64,000 nucleotides of DNA from Bacilli bacterium (lineage in GTDB: Bacteria > Bacillota_I > Bacilli_A > RF39 > UBA660). Position 1 is the first letter of the stretch; each line of letters begins with the position of its first letter. The notes under the pieces are model-generated. The model worked only from the letters and a program-made list of their open reading frames with translations. It ran no database searches and had not been told where the DNA came from. A program made the position numbers and the translations under genes. This document shows, one piece after another, positions 44,947-54,681 of the stretch. The stretch is taken from positions 106,675-170,674 of the forward strand of contig JAGAFD010000007.1 of the NCBI GenBank assembly GCA_017612805.1. The letters are read 5' to 3'.

Positions 44947-46116
44947 ATGGCAAGAGAAAAATTTGACCGTACTAAAGAGCATGTTAATATTGGTACTATT
45001 GGACACGTTGACCATGGTAAAACAACATTAACTGCTGCTATTACTAAATATTTTGGTAAAGAATTCAAGGATTACGCTTCAATCGATAGCGCTCCTGAAG
45101 AAAGAGAACGTGGTATTACTATTAATACTGCACACGTTGAGTATGAAACTGAAAAACGTCATTATGCTCACGTAGACTGCCCAGGACATGCTGACTATGT
45201 TAAAAACATGATTACTGGTGCTGCACAAATGGATGGTGCTATCTTAGTTATTGCTGCTACAGATGGACCTATGGCTCAAACTCGTGAACACATCTTATTA
45301 TCTCGCCAAGTTGGTGTACCTAAAATAGTTGTATTCATGAACAAATGTGATCAAGTTGATGATCCAGAATTATTAGACTTAGTAGAAATGGAAATTCGTG
45401 AATTATTAGGCGAATATGGTTTTGATACTGAATGTCCAATTATCAGAGGATCTGCATTAAAAGCTCTTGAAGGTGATGAAAATTGGATTCAACCAATTAA
45501 AGACCTTATGGCTGCTGTAGATACTTACATTGATTCACCAGTTCGTGATACTGATAAACCATTCTTAATGTCAATTGAAGACGTATTTACTATTTCAGGA
45601 CGTGGTACAGTTGTTACTGGACGTGTTGAACGTGGTAAATTAAACTTAAATGATGAAGTTGAAATTGTTGGTTTAAAACCTACAAAGAAAACTGTTGTTA
45701 CTGGTATTGAAATGTTCCGTAAATCATTAGATTACGCTGAAGCTGGTGACAATGCTGGTGCATTACTTCGTGGTATTGCTCGTGAAGAAGTTGAACGTGG
45801 ACAAGTTTTAGCTAAACCTGGAACTGTTACACCTCATACTAAATTCAAAGCTTCTGTTTACGTATTAAGTAAAGAAGAAGGTGGACGTCATACTCCATTC
45901 TTCACAAACTACAGACCACAATTCTATTTCCGTACTACAGACGTAACTGGTGTTATCGAATTACCTGCTGGTACTGAAATGGTTATGCCTGGTGATAACG
46001 TAGATATTACTGTTGAATTAATCGCTCCAGTAGCACTTGAAAATGGTACTAAATTCTCTATCCGTGAAGGTGGACGTACTGTTGGTGCTGGTGTTGTTTC
46101 TGAAATTATTCAATAA
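44947..46116 (+). CDS. tuf: elongation factor Tu
   Basis: 389 residues. [37 protein letters not shown] and NKCD are intact, with domain II and III hallmarks ([20 protein letters not shown]). It delivers aminoacyl-tRNA. AAGGAG precedes the ATG. It has its own promoter after fusA and a terminator behind it. Confidence 0.99.
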   Translation: MAREKFDRTKEHVNIGTIGHVDHGKTTLTAAITKYFGKEFKDYASIDSAPEERERGITINTAHVEYETEKRHYAHVDCPGHADYVKNMITGAAQMDGAILVIAATDGPMAQTREHILLSRQVGVPKIVVFMNKCDQVDDPELLDLVEMEIRELLGEYGFDTECPIIRGSALKALEGDENWIQPIKDLMAAVDTYIDSPVRDTDKPFLMSIEDVFTISGRGTVVTGRVERGKLNLNDEVEIVGLKPTKKTVVTGIEMFRKSLDYAEAGDNAGALLRGIAREEVERGQVLAKPGTVTPHTKFKASVYVLSKEEGGRHTPFFTNYRPQFYFRTTDVTGVIELPAGTEMVMPGDNVDITVELIAPVALENGTKFSIREGGRTVGAGVVSEIIQ

Positions 46117-46138
46117 TTTTAGAGTATCTTAAGTACTT

Positions 46139-46173
46139 AAAAACGTGAGTGTCTTTGACATTTACGTTTTTTT
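46139..46173 (+). terminator. intrinsic terminator of tuf
   Basis: AAACGT...TGTC-TTT-GACA...ACGTTT and T-run. Confidence 0.8.
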
Positions 46174-46216
46174 GTGCTAAAATATCAAACTATATCAGAA
46201 AAAGGGGTTTTGAGAT

Positions 46217-48055
46217 ATGGCAAAGAAGAGTAAAATAACTTGTTTTACATTAGATAAATATATTAAAGATTGTATAAAGTTTATTCGCATTGACCGTGAT
46301 TTTTGGAAAGAATGTAATCGTAATAGGGATTATTTATTAGATTTTTGTCACAAAATCGCAAATAATGAAAAAATTACGGTAACGGAGTTAAGAATAGCTC
46401 ATAAACGTTGTGCACAAGTGTGTAGCTTTTTAGGGGATTATTTAACACAAACGTATAAATCTAAAGAAGAGGTTCAAGATGAGCTTAATAATTTTTTCCT
46501 TGCTTCGGTTAGTGTTGATAGCGCTCTTTTATTTAATACAATAAGTACTCGTAATTATGGTGATAAATTAGTCCGTGACTTATTACAAGATACACCTGGT
46601 TTTATTTATCGTATAATACATTGTTTTGATCTTTTTGCACTAGATTATGCTGAATTATATGATTCTTACGATGATAAAGAAACATTATTAAATATTTATG
46701 CTGATGCTATTGAAGCACGTGTAATGTTTAGTGAAGAACAACAAAGAGAATTATGCGATGTTATGGAATCTTTATATTGTGTTAATCCACGTGTAAGATA
46801 TTATGATGTTAATGAGTTAGTTTATGTTTATAATAAATTTGTTTTTGAACAAAAGTTAAATCAAAAGAAAGCGTTAATGGCTAAAGCTGTTAAAGCTAAA
46901 GAAGAAGTGGTTATTGAGGTTGATCCATACGAAGAACGTATTAGAGCAATTGAAACATATCCTAATGTATCAATCCTTGATACAATTCCTGGTTTAGATA
47001 AAAAGATCGTGCTAGATAATCTTGATTTAACCCAAAAAATAACTACAAATGACTATAAAGAATTAGAAATGTTATTATGTCAATCGAAAAAAGTTATTTA
47101 TGATGCTTTTATCGCTTATGGCACTCTTAAACGTAAATTATTATATACATTATTATTTAGAGCATATATTAATAAGAATATGACTGAACAAATTAAAGAA
47201 TTAGCTTATATGATTCCTGATATTGAAATGAAGAAGTTTGATTATGTTAAATTCTTAACTGAACATAATATGAATAATGATTTAGTATTGTATAATAATT
47301 ATCGTGCTTTCTTATATGAGTTATCACAAAATAAATATGAAAATATTGAATTATATGATAAATTAAATGAACAATTAGAAGCGTTTGAAACTTTGATTTA
47401 TTGTTATGCTACTGGTCTTTATGATGAAAAAGATTATTTAACTGAATTACAAGAATATTTAATAAGTTATGAAAATATGGCTGCTTCATATCATTTTGAA
47501 AATACTAATGGTGATGAAGTTAACGAATTATTAAATAATAATGATGAGAACATAGTGGTATTATTAACTGATGATGATGGTATAAGTTATGCCGAAAAAG
47601 ATTTAAGATCAGAAATTACTACTAATCAAGATATGAACATAGTTTATAATCAATTAATGGGTATTAAGAGTATCAATGTTCATGAAGTAGATCCTCATAA
47701 GTTTAAAACGGATTGTTATAGTGAAACTTTCTTGAAAAACTTACATTTTAAATCATTAAAGAAACAAAAAACTAGATTCTTTTATGGTAAATTTGCTAAT
47801 AGTGAAGGGGAATCAATGGTTTTAATTTATGGAGTTCACCATGGAGCAATGGACTTTAATGATAAGGATGAATATGGTAAATCAACCTTAAGAAATTGTA
47901 AAAGTGAAATTGATAAGATTAACATGATTATTGATGCATTTACTAACCGTAGTGTTGATCCAGAAAGATTTAATCAAATATTAGATAATAATGATGCTGC
48001 TTTAAAACGTATTGAAAAGCTTGCTAATGGTGAGACCTTAAAATTAGAAAATTAA
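46217..48055 (+). CDS. large hypothetical cytosolic protein
   Basis: 612 residues, soluble, mostly helical. The N-terminal 200 residues are rich in aromatic and acidic helices with several cysteines (CTFLDK.. CIKF, KRCAQVCSF); the middle is helical (RIRAIETYPNVSILDTIPGL). The last 90 residues are a distinct mixed domain: LHFKSLKKQKTRFFYGKF, MVLIYGVHHGAMD, then a helix. That order of strands is reminiscent of RelE/HigB-like folds, but it is a weak impression. No family assigned. Ribosome site AAAGGGG. Confidence 0.65.
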   Translation: MAKKSKITCFTLDKYIKDCIKFIRIDRDFWKECNRNRDYLLDFCHKIANNEKITVTELRIAHKRCAQVCSFLGDYLTQTYKSKEEVQDELNNFFLASVSVDSALLFNTISTRNYGDKLVRDLLQDTPGFIYRIIHCFDLFALDYAELYDSYDDKETLLNIYADAIEARVMFSEEQQRELCDVMESLYCVNPRVRYYDVNELVYVYNKFVFEQKLNQKKALMAKAVKAKEEVVIEVDPYEERIRAIETYPNVSILDTIPGLDKKIVLDNLDLTQKITTNDYKELEMLLCQSKKVIYDAFIAYGTLKRKLLYTLLFRAYINKNMTEQIKELAYMIPDIEMKKFDYVKFLTEHNMNNDLVLYNNYRAFLYELSQNKYENIELYDKLNEQLEAFETLIYCYATGLYDEKDYLTELQEYLISYENMAASYHFENTNGDEVNELLNNNDENIVVLLTDDDGISYAEKDLRSEITTNQDMNIVYNQLMGIKSINVHEVDPHKFKTDCYSETFLKNLHFKSLKKQKTRFFYGKFANSEGESMVLIYGVHHGAMDFNDKDEYGKSTLRNCKSEIDKINMIIDAFTNRSVDPERFNQILDNNDAALKRIEKLANGETLKLEN

Positions 48056-48082
48056 ATACTTGATAGTATTTAATTTTTTTTT
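48050..48082 (+). terminator. intrinsic terminator
   Basis: AATTAAATACT-TGAT-AGTATTTAATT and T-run. Confidence 0.85.
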
Positions 48083-48120
48083 ATGTTATAATTTTGATTG
48101 TAATATAGAGGTGTATTAAG

Positions 48121-49116
48121 ATGGCACGCAGAAGAAGAAAATTAAAATTATTTCCGGTTTTCTTATTTTTATTAATCCTTGCTGGTGGTGTTTATGGTAT
48201 TTATAAAGCCTATGATTATACCGTAGTACAAAAGCAAAAGGAAGAGGAAAGACAAAAGGAAATTAAAAGACAAGAAGATTTAAAAAAATATAATGAATGC
48301 CTTACTAAAAAGTATATTGCGGGTAATATAAGTAATAATGTTTCAGAAAAAGAAAATGCCATATTATCTTATATTAGACAAAATAACTTAAGTGTCTCTA
48401 TTTATTATCAAGATATTAACACTGGTTATACTTTTGCTTATAATGAAGATAAAGTTTATTATGGATGTAGTTTAATAAAATTAGTTGATACTTTATATTT
48501 ATTAGATAAGATTAATAGTGGGGAAATTAGTTTTGATACAAAAATACCTTATAGTAAAACTTATTATATGAAAGATAACCCTTGTATGGAAAAATATCCT
48601 GCTGGAGAAGATATTGAAGTATCTAAAGTATTAGAGTGTGCCTTAACGGTATCTGATAATATTGCTCACCGTATTATGATAAATTACATTGGCTTTAATA
48701 CACTACAAACTTATGGTAAAAGTTTAGGTGCTAAGAATATCTTATCTGGTGGTGATTCTTATGGTTACCAAAGTGCTAAAGATATGAATATCTATTTAAA
48801 TAAGTTATATGAAGATATTAAAACTTATCCAGAATCTGGGGCAAAGATAATGGATTGGATGAATAATACTTATTGGAATCATTTAAGTTTTGATAATAGT
48901 AAAATGATTCATAAATATGGTTATTATGGTGATAATTATCATGATGTTGGTATCTATTATTTAGATCATCCATACTTAGTATCGATATTAACCTTACATG
49001 GTGCTAGTAACTATAAAGAAGTAGTTAATAACTTATCTAGAAAAATTAATGAATTACATAATATTTATGATAAAGATGTAACAACCTCTTGTCATAAAAA
49101 AGTTTATGGTAATTAA
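48121..49116 (+). CDS. class A beta-lactamase-like serine hydrolase
   Basis: 331 residues: a basic start and one membrane anchor (about 9-28), a charged coiled linker, then a penicillin-binding or class A beta-lactamase fold. The nucleophile motif is SLIK (117-120), the second motif SDN (178-180), and the KTG-box equivalent is KYG (265-267). The general-base Glu of class A enzymes is not obvious. Probably a surface DD-peptidase-like or wall-sensing hydrolase rather than a resistance enzyme. AGAGGTG ribosome site. Confidence 0.8.
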   Translation: MARRRRKLKLFPVFLFLLILAGGVYGIYKAYDYTVVQKQKEEERQKEIKRQEDLKKYNECLTKKYIAGNISNNVSEKENAILSYIRQNNLSVSIYYQDINTGYTFAYNEDKVYYGCSLIKLVDTLYLLDKINSGEISFDTKIPYSKTYYMKDNPCMEKYPAGEDIEVSKVLECALTVSDNIAHRIMINYIGFNTLQTYGKSLGAKNILSGGDSYGYQSAKDMNIYLNKLYEDIKTYPESGAKIMDWMNNTYWNHLSFDNSKMIHKYGYYGDNYHDVGIYYLDHPYLVSILTLHGASNYKEVVNNLSRKINELHNIYDKDVTTSCHKKVYGN

Positions 49117-49146
49117 AAAAAGATCTTATTTTTTAAGATCTTTTTT
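49114..49146. terminator. bidirectional terminator
   Basis: AAAAAAGATCTTA-TTTT-TTAAGATCTTTTTT between convergent genes. Confidence 0.85.
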
Positions 49147-50349
49147 AATGGTTTTAGTTAAGTTAATAACTTTATAGAAGAATTTATTAATAACTATATC
49201 AAATTCACCAATAAATTCGAAAGCTTCTGGTTTAAAACCAAGTTTAAGTTCATTAACGCCTTTATATTTCTTATCATTCTTATTATTAGTAATACCATTT
49301 AATTCAATATATTTATAATCTTTTTTATAGTATTCAATAATTTCATGATGTAAGAATGGGTTAGGGGCAAAGTTTTTATAATTCTTATCAAAGCCACTTA
49401 TTACAATATTAATGCGATTATCAAAACGAATCACAAAAGCTCCAGCAACATAAGTTTCTTTATTATCATGACTACCATTTGTTGCTTCTTCTAATTCGTT
49501 TTTATATTCATTTAATAATTTATCTGATTCCATCTTTGCAACGAGATGTTTTTGATTGTTATTTCTTACTAGGGCATTATATAATTGTTGATTTTTAAGA
49601 TTTTCTTCTTCATAAGCTTTCGTTATATTAATTAAATATTGATCATAATTAATCTTAACTAAGAATAAATCAACATTATCACTAAAACAATCATAATAAT
49701 CTTCATAATAAGATAGAGGACGATTCTTTTTCTTTTTAATAAAGTCATAGAAGATTGGTAATTTATCTTCATCAACTTTAACTAATTCTAAACCTTTTCT
49801 AAATCCTTTTAATATTTGATTTTTATGTTGTTTAGATATTTTATCAAGATCATAGTTACTAGTTTTAATAATGGCGTTATATTTTGGAATAATACTATTA
49901 AAACCAGTAGTATTATTACTCATTATTAAACCAGCATTTTTAAGATAGTTAATGATTTTACGATTAGAATTATAATCAATGATATATTCTTTATCATAAT
50001 TTATTGTTCCGATTGATATTTCTGGATTAATACGAATAAATGCTACATTTTTAGTTAAATAATAATCTCTTAGTAATGAAGTAAAGTTTTTAATAATATC
50101 TTCATTATAATAATCCATTAATAATCCTTTAGGAGCATAGCCGTAAGTGGCAAATTTAAATACTTCTTTAAATAGGATTAATGATGCTCCTATTAAAATA
50201 TCAGATTCATCAAATAAACCAATATATTCGTATGTAAAACCATGTTTGCTCATTAATTTAGCATAATTAGATGTTTGATGATAATTCTTTAGAATATGAG
50301 TAGATGAAAAATAAGTAAATTCATATTCGGTTAGTTCACGTACATACAT
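49126..50349 (-). CDS. FemABX peptidoglycan interpeptide ligase (second copy)
   Basis: 407 residues. FemABX layout of two GNAT-like lobes with an inserted helical hairpin (about residues 240-285: LYNALVRNNNQKHLVAKMES, LNEYKNELEEATNG). C-terminal KYIELNGITNNKNDKKYKGV and NELKLGFKPEAFEFIGEFD match FemX-like ligases. These add amino acids from aminoacyl-tRNA to lipid II. AGGAGGTG precedes the ATG. It lies 54 bases after the other femX gene with its own promoter. Confidence 0.88.
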   Translation of the reverse strand: MYVRELTEYEFTYFSSTHILKNYHQTSNYAKLMSKHGFTYEYIGLFDESDILIGASLILFKEVFKFATYGYAPKGLLMDYYNEDIIKNFTSLLRDYYLTKNVAFIRINPEISIGTINYDKEYIIDYNSNRKIINYLKNAGLIMSNNTTGFNSIIPKYNAIIKTSNYDLDKISKQHKNQILKGFRKGLELVKVDEDKLPIFYDFIKKKKNRPLSYYEDYYDCFSDNVDLFLVKINYDQYLINITKAYEEENLKNQQLYNALVRNNNQKHLVAKMESDKLLNEYKNELEEATNGSHDNKETYVAGAFVIRFDNRINIVISGFDKNYKNFAPNPFLHHEIIEYYKKDYKYIELNGITNNKNDKKYKGVNELKLGFKPEAFEFIGEFDIVINKFFYKVINLTKTIKKDLKK

Positions 50350-50378
50350 AAGAGCACCTCCTTTTTTAAAATTAGTTT

Positions 50379-50407
50379 AGTATATAATAAATTATTTAAT
50401 AAATCAA
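50379..50407 (-). promoter_or_regulatory. internal promoter between the femX genes
   Basis: Minus strand TTGATT (50407-50402), 17-base spacer, TATACT (50384-50379). The TGA stop of the upstream femX gene is inside the -35 box. Confidence 0.6.
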
Positions 50408-51657
50408 CGTTTTTTCTTAAGTAATTTAGTAAATGAACGATATACTTTTAATATAATTGGTAACATATGGTACCAGAATGGTTTATTGATTAAATCAAAT
50501 TCACCAATAAATTCAACATATTCACCACCAAAACGATTTTTATATTCATGTAGCGTTTTAGTATTCTTATAATTAGTATGAGGATCACCAACGGTACCAA
50601 ATAGATCGATAAAATCAAAACCGTTGTTAAAAGCATCAAGAATAGCTTCATAATATACACGGTTTACAGAAAAAGTATATTCAGCAATATTGTCATTACC
50701 AATATATAATGTCCAGTAACCATTTTTAGTAAAACCACAGATCATGGAACATACAACAAGATCTTTATCTCCTAGATCTTTAAAGGTATTAATATCTTTT
50801 TCTAATCTGGCAATGGCCTCTTTAGCATTGCCTTTATCTTTTTTATTTAAAGTATTATTTTCAATAGCTTTATTTAATTCATCTAACTCCTTAGTAAACT
50901 TTTCGGTTAAATGTTTTGGATTTAAGCTGATATTAAAGGTTTTAGCATTACCTTCTTTTTTAGTTTCTTCAAAAAAAGTACGATAAAAACTAGCGGGATA
51001 ACCATTAAAACCATCTTTTTTAGCATTATGTTCATTTAATTTAATAAAATCTTCTAAATTATCGGCAATTGATACTTCTAAATCATAATTATAACTTCTT
51101 TTTAGTGCTTTCATAAAGTTTTTAGAGATACTTTCATTTATTTCTTCCATGTTATGGTATGCTTTTAAATTACGTCTGAAAGTATATCTTGGTTCATTTT
51201 TTTCGTGAAGTTTATTAAAGCCTTGATGTTTATAACCTAATTTAATTAAATTATTAAATAATTCATAGTTATTTTCGCCATCAATTTTATTAGCTTCACT
51301 ATCAATGGTTTGATATTTAATTTCAGGGTCGATTTTTAAATAGATCGCATTTTCTTTCTTTAAAAATTGTTTTAATTCTTTAGTGAATGCTGCTAATACT
51401 TCTTTATTGTTATAATCTAAGATAAAGCCTCTTGAACTATAAAAATAACACATGTTAAATGGTGTTACTCTTTTTAGTAATAGTCCAGCTGCAACTAGAT
51501 TACCTTGATCATCTTTTAATCCAACAATTGTCTTTTTTTGCTTTCTAGCAATTTCTGAGGTATTACCCCAACTAACGGATTGTAAGAAATGATTATATGG
51601 ACATTTATTTAAGAATTTTTTGTATTCTAGTTCGTCTAAGTTTTCAATAAATTTCAT
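50404..51657 (-). CDS. FemABX peptidoglycan interpeptide ligase (first copy)
   Basis: 417 residues. Two GNAT-like lobes: FLQSVSWGNTSEIARKQ and LKKRVTPFNMCYFYSSRGF-type N-lobe motifs, and FIDLFGTVGDPHTNYKN with RFGGEYVEFIGEFD in the C-lobe. A coiled-coil hairpin (about residues 245-290, LTEKFTKELDELNKAIENN) is the tRNA-binding arm of FemABX. Tandem copies usually add successive residues of a bridge. It follows the ttcA-like gene, whose TAG stop is part of its TTAGGTGAT ribosome site. Its own stop is TGA. Confidence 0.9.
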   Translation of the reverse strand: MKFIENLDELEYKKFLNKCPYNHFLQSVSWGNTSEIARKQKKTIVGLKDDQGNLVAAGLLLKRVTPFNMCYFYSSRGFILDYNNKEVLAAFTKELKQFLKKENAIYLKIDPEIKYQTIDSEANKIDGENNYELFNNLIKLGYKHQGFNKLHEKNEPRYTFRRNLKAYHNMEEINESISKNFMKALKRSYNYDLEVSIADNLEDFIKLNEHNAKKDGFNGYPASFYRTFFEETKKEGNAKTFNISLNPKHLTEKFTKELDELNKAIENNTLNKKDKGNAKEAIARLEKDINTFKDLGDKDLVVCSMICGFTKNGYWTLYIGNDNIAEYTFSVNRVYYEAILDAFNNGFDFIDLFGTVGDPHTNYKNTKTLHEYKNRFGGEYVEFIGEFDLINKPFWYHMLPIILKVYRSFTKLLKKKR

Positions 51658-51665
51658 GTTATCAC

Positions 51666-52478
51666 CTAATTTTCATAATCATCATAGATATCTATTATTT
51701 TACCATCTTTTTTATATGATAGTAAGGTTTCTAGGTTAACTTTTTCCGCACTTTTAAAAATATTAAAAGGTACAAATAAGTTATCATCTTCTAATTTTTT
51801 AATAAGTTCTTTAACTTCTTTACGTTTAGAATCGCTATTATTGGCGGTAAACTTACAAGCACAATTAATGAACTCTAAATTATTTTGATTAGTAAAACTA
51901 ATAATATCGCGTTCTCTAATATAATATAGTGGTCTTATTAGCTCTATTCCTTCAAAGTTGGTGCTTTTTAGTTTAGGAAGCATTGTTTTAAATTCGCCAC
52001 CATATAAAACACTCATTAAAATAGTTTCAATTACGTCATCAAAATGATGACCTAGGGCTATCTTGTTATAACCATGATTCTTAGCATAATCATATAAATA
52101 ACCACGACGCATTCTAGCGCACATGTAACAAGGGCTTTCGGGACTAAGTTTATTGCTTACTTCAAAAATATCGGTTTTAAAAATGTCGATAGGAATATTT
52201 AATAATTTAGCATTTTCAATAATTTTATTGATATTAGCTTCTTTATAGCCAGGGTCCATTACGACAAATCCTACTTCAAAAGGAATTTGACCATGGCGAT
52301 TTAATTCTTGCATTAGTTTAGCTAAGATAAAAGAATCTTTACCACCACTAATACAAACCATGATTTTATCATTTTCATTAATTAAATGATAATCTTTAAT
52401 AGCTTTAATAAATTTTGACCATAGAGTTTTACGATTTTTCTTAATTAAGTTCTTTTCTACTTCACGGTAATATTCCAT
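51666..52478 (-). CDS. ttcA: TtcA-like PP-loop tRNA thiolation protein
   Basis: 270 residues. PP-loop motif SGGKDS (44-49) binds ATP; CYMC (Cys 117 and 120) plus a later Cys (CACKF) match the three cysteines of TtcA, which thiolates cytidine 32 of tRNA. RRGYLYDYAKNHGYNKIALG and HHFDDVIET are family motifs. The ATG at 52478 follows GGTGGTTGAC; an ATG at 52490 is within that stretch. First gene of an operon with two femX genes. Its start region mirrors that of pta. Confidence 0.85.
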   Translation of the reverse strand: MEYYREVEKNLIKKNRKTLWSKFIKAIKDYHLINENDKIMVCISGGKDSFILAKLMQELNRHGQIPFEVGFVVMDPGYKEANINKIIENAKLLNIPIDIFKTDIFEVSNKLSPESPCYMCARMRRGYLYDYAKNHGYNKIALGHHFDDVIETILMSVLYGGEFKTMLPKLKSTNFEGIELIRPLYYIRERDIISFTNQNNLEFINCACKFTANNSDSKRKEVKELIKKLEDDNLFVPFNIFKSAEKVNLETLLSYKKDGKIIDIYDDYEN

Positions 52479-52548
52479 GTCAACCACCATCTATATTTTA
52501 CCACAAATATCGAGTTTTATATTATAATAAAAGTGGTGATTGACATGG
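52475..52548. promoter_or_regulatory. mirrored divergent start region of ttcA and pta
   Basis: CCATGTCAACCACC (52475-52488) and GGTGATTGACATGG (52535-52548) are inverted copies (13 of 14). Each side has a -10 (TAAAAT minus, TATAAT plus) at the same distance from its ATG. No good -35 box was seen. Confidence 0.5.
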
Positions 52549-53513
52549 AAATAATTGATTTTATTAAGAATAAAGCTAAAAATAATTTAAAAACGATCAT
52601 TTTACCTGAATCAGAAGATGAAAGAGTATTAGAAGCTGCAAGAATTGCAACTAAAGAAGGTATTGCTAAAATAATTTTAATTGGGGATAATTCAATTAAA
52701 ATTGATGGGGTAGAAGTAATTGATCCAATTAATTATTCACACACTGATGAATTAATTAATGATTTTTATGAATTACGTAAAGAAAAAGGTATTAATTTAG
52801 AAGATGCTAAAAAGCTTATTATGAATGATAAAATGTATTTTGCGTGTATGCTATTAAAAAGGGGTATTGCTGATGGAATAGTATCGGGAGCATGTCATTC
52901 AACAAGTGATACTTTAAGACCAGCATTACAAATTATTAAAACTAAACCAAATTCTGAATTAGTATCAGCATTTTTCTTAATGGATACACTAAATTTAGAT
53001 GGTTCAAGAACTCCTTATATCTTTAGTGATGCGGGATTAAATCCTAATCCTAATGCCAAAGAATTAGCTTATATTGCTAAAGATTCAGCAGATAGTTATA
53101 AGTTATTAACGGATATTGATCCTATCGTAGCATTTTTATCTTATTCTACTAAAGGTAGTGCTAAAAGTGAGAGTGTTGATAAAGTAATCGTTGCAAGCAA
53201 TATGGCAAAAGAGTTATTTCCTAATTATTTAATGGATGGAGAATTACAATTAGATGCAGCAATTGTTCCTGAAGTTGCAAAAATGAAAGCACCGGATTCA
53301 AAGGTGGCTGGTTATGCTAATACATTAATATTTCCAGATTTAAATGCTGGTAATATTGGCTATAAATTAGTGCAAAGATTAGGTCACGCTAAAGCTTATG
53401 GCCCAATTACGCAAGGTATTAATAAACCAATTAATGATTTATCAAGAGGTTGCACAACGGAAGATATTGTTGGGGTTATTGCTATTACCGCTTTACAAGC
53501 AGGAAGTGAATAA
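52545..53513 (+). CDS. pta: phosphate acetyltransferase
   Basis: 322 residues, the short Pta form. TIILPESEDERVLEAA, ADGIVSGACHSTSDTLRPAL, SDAGLNPNPNAKELA, and LIFPDLNAGNIGYKLVQRL are diagnostic. It converts acetyl-CoA and phosphate to acetyl phosphate, feeding acetate kinase for ATP. No ackA is in this window. The ATG at 52545 follows GTGGTGAT. dusB starts 2 bases after the stop. Confidence 0.97.
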   Translation: MEIIDFIKNKAKNNLKTIILPESEDERVLEAARIATKEGIAKIILIGDNSIKIDGVEVIDPINYSHTDELINDFYELRKEKGINLEDAKKLIMNDKMYFACMLLKRGIADGIVSGACHSTSDTLRPALQIIKTKPNSELVSAFFLMDTLNLDGSRTPYIFSDAGLNPNPNAKELAYIAKDSADSYKLLTDIDPIVAFLSYSTKGSAKSESVDKVIVASNMAKELFPNYLMDGELQLDAAIVPEVAKMKAPDSKVAGYANTLIFPDLNAGNIGYKLVQRLGHAKAYGPITQGINKPINDLSRGCTTEDIVGVIAITALQAGSE

Positions 53514-53514
53514 A

Positions 53515-54489
53515 ATGTTTAAAATTGGTAATGTTTTGATAAAAAATCAAATTGTTTTAGCCCCAATGGCTGGTATTTCAAACACTTCGTATCGAAAGAT
53601 AATTAAAGAAATGGGTGCTGGCTTAATATATGCAGAAATGGTTTCTGATAAAGCCATTTGTTTTGATAATGCTAAAACGAAAGATTTGTTAAAAATGGAT
53701 GATTTTGAAAGACCAATCGCTCAACAAATATTTGGTAGTGATGTTGATTCTTTTGTAAAATCGGCTAAAATCATTGAACATGACATGAAACCGGATATTA
53801 TTGATATTAATATGGGCTGTCCAGTTCCTAAAGTAGCTTTGAAAGCGCAAGCAGGTTCAGCGCTTTTAAAAAATCCGGATAAAATTTATGAAATTGTTAA
53901 AGCAGTAGTAGAAGCTGTAAAGGTTCCGGTAACGGTAAAGATACGCTCGGGATGGGATCAATTTAGTATTAATGCTACAGAAGTTGCCCAAAAAATAGAA
54001 GCTGCAGGAGCTAGTGCTATAACTATCCATGCTCGTACTAGAAGTCAGGGTTATTCGGGTAATGCGGATTGGAATATAATTAAAGCAGTTAAAGAAAGCG
54101 TTTCTATTCCGGTGATAGGTAATGGTGATGTTACGAGTCCTGAACTTGCTAAAAAAATGCTTGATGAAACTGGTTGCGATGCAGTAATGATTGGGAGAGG
54201 AGCAATTGGTAATCCTTGGTTAATTAAACGCTCTGTAACTTATTTAGAAGAAGGAATATTAGAACCACTACCTTCCGTAAAAGAAATATTTGATACGATT
54301 AAAAGACATTATAATATGCTTGAAGTAGATAAAAATGAAAAATTAGCTAATTTAGAAATGCGTACATTTATAATGTGGTATTTAAAAGGAATACCAAATA
54401 CTAAAGAATTAAAAAATGCCGTAAATCAAGCTAATAATAAAGCCGAGGTGTTTAAATTATTAGATGATTTTTTTGAAAAAAATTATTGA
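53515..54489 (+). CDS. dusB: tRNA-dihydrouridine synthase DusB
   Basis: 324 residues. FMN TIM-barrel: VLAPMAGISNTSYRKI, the catalytic Cys in NMGCPVPKVALK (C102), KIRSGWD, IHARTRSQGYSG, GNGDV and MIGRGAIGNPWL. It reduces uridines in tRNA. Starts 2 bases after pta. Ends in TGA at 54487-54489, which is part of the TTGACA -35 box of tRNA-Asn, so a dusB transcript would read into the tRNA. Confidence 0.96.
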   Translation: MFKIGNVLIKNQIVLAPMAGISNTSYRKIIKEMGAGLIYAEMVSDKAICFDNAKTKDLLKMDDFERPIAQQIFGSDVDSFVKSAKIIEHDMKPDIIDINMGCPVPKVALKAQAGSALLKNPDKIYEIVKAVVEAVKVPVTVKIRSGWDQFSINATEVAQKIEAAGASAITIHARTRSQGYSGNADWNIIKAVKESVSIPVIGNGDVTSPELAKKMLDETGCDAVMIGRGAIGNPWLIKRSVTYLEEGILEPLPSVKEIFDTIKRHYNMLEVDKNEKLANLEMRTFIMWYLKGIPNTKELKNAVNQANNKAEVFKLLDDFFEKNY

Positions 54490-54514
54490 CAACGACCTGC
54501 CAATTTGCTATATT
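54486..54514 (+). promoter_or_regulatory. tRNA-Asn promoter overlapping dusB stop
   Basis: TTGACA (54486-54491), 17-base spacer, TATATT (54509-54514). Confidence 0.8.
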
Positions 54515-54526
54515 AATAGAGCAAGT

Positions 54527-54602
54527 GCTTGATTAGCTCAGTTGGTAGAGCATCCGGCTGTTAACCGGCAGGTCGTAGGTCCGAGTCCTACATCAAGCGC
54601 CA
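54527..54602 (+). tRNA. tRNA-Asn (anticodon GTT)
   Basis: 76 bases with encoded CCA. Acceptor GCTTGAT/ATCAAGC, anticodon loop CTGTTAA (GTT), T-arm GTAGG TCCGAGT CCTAC. Terminator follows. Confidence 0.96.
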
Positions 54603-54610
54603 TTTAAGAA

Positions 54611-54637
54611 TTACTACCATTTATGGTAGTTTTTTTT
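54611..54637 (+). terminator. intrinsic terminator of tRNA-Asn
   Basis: ACTACCA-TTTA-TGGTAGT and T-run. Confidence 0.85.
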
Positions 54638-54681
54638 ATTTGTTTATTGTATAATGGGAATACGTGAGAAGGAAAGAAAAG

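Noticed and set aside
48121..49116. Antibiotic-resistance beta-lactamase
   Set aside because: KTG box is KYG and the class A general base is not visible; better called a serine hydrolase.
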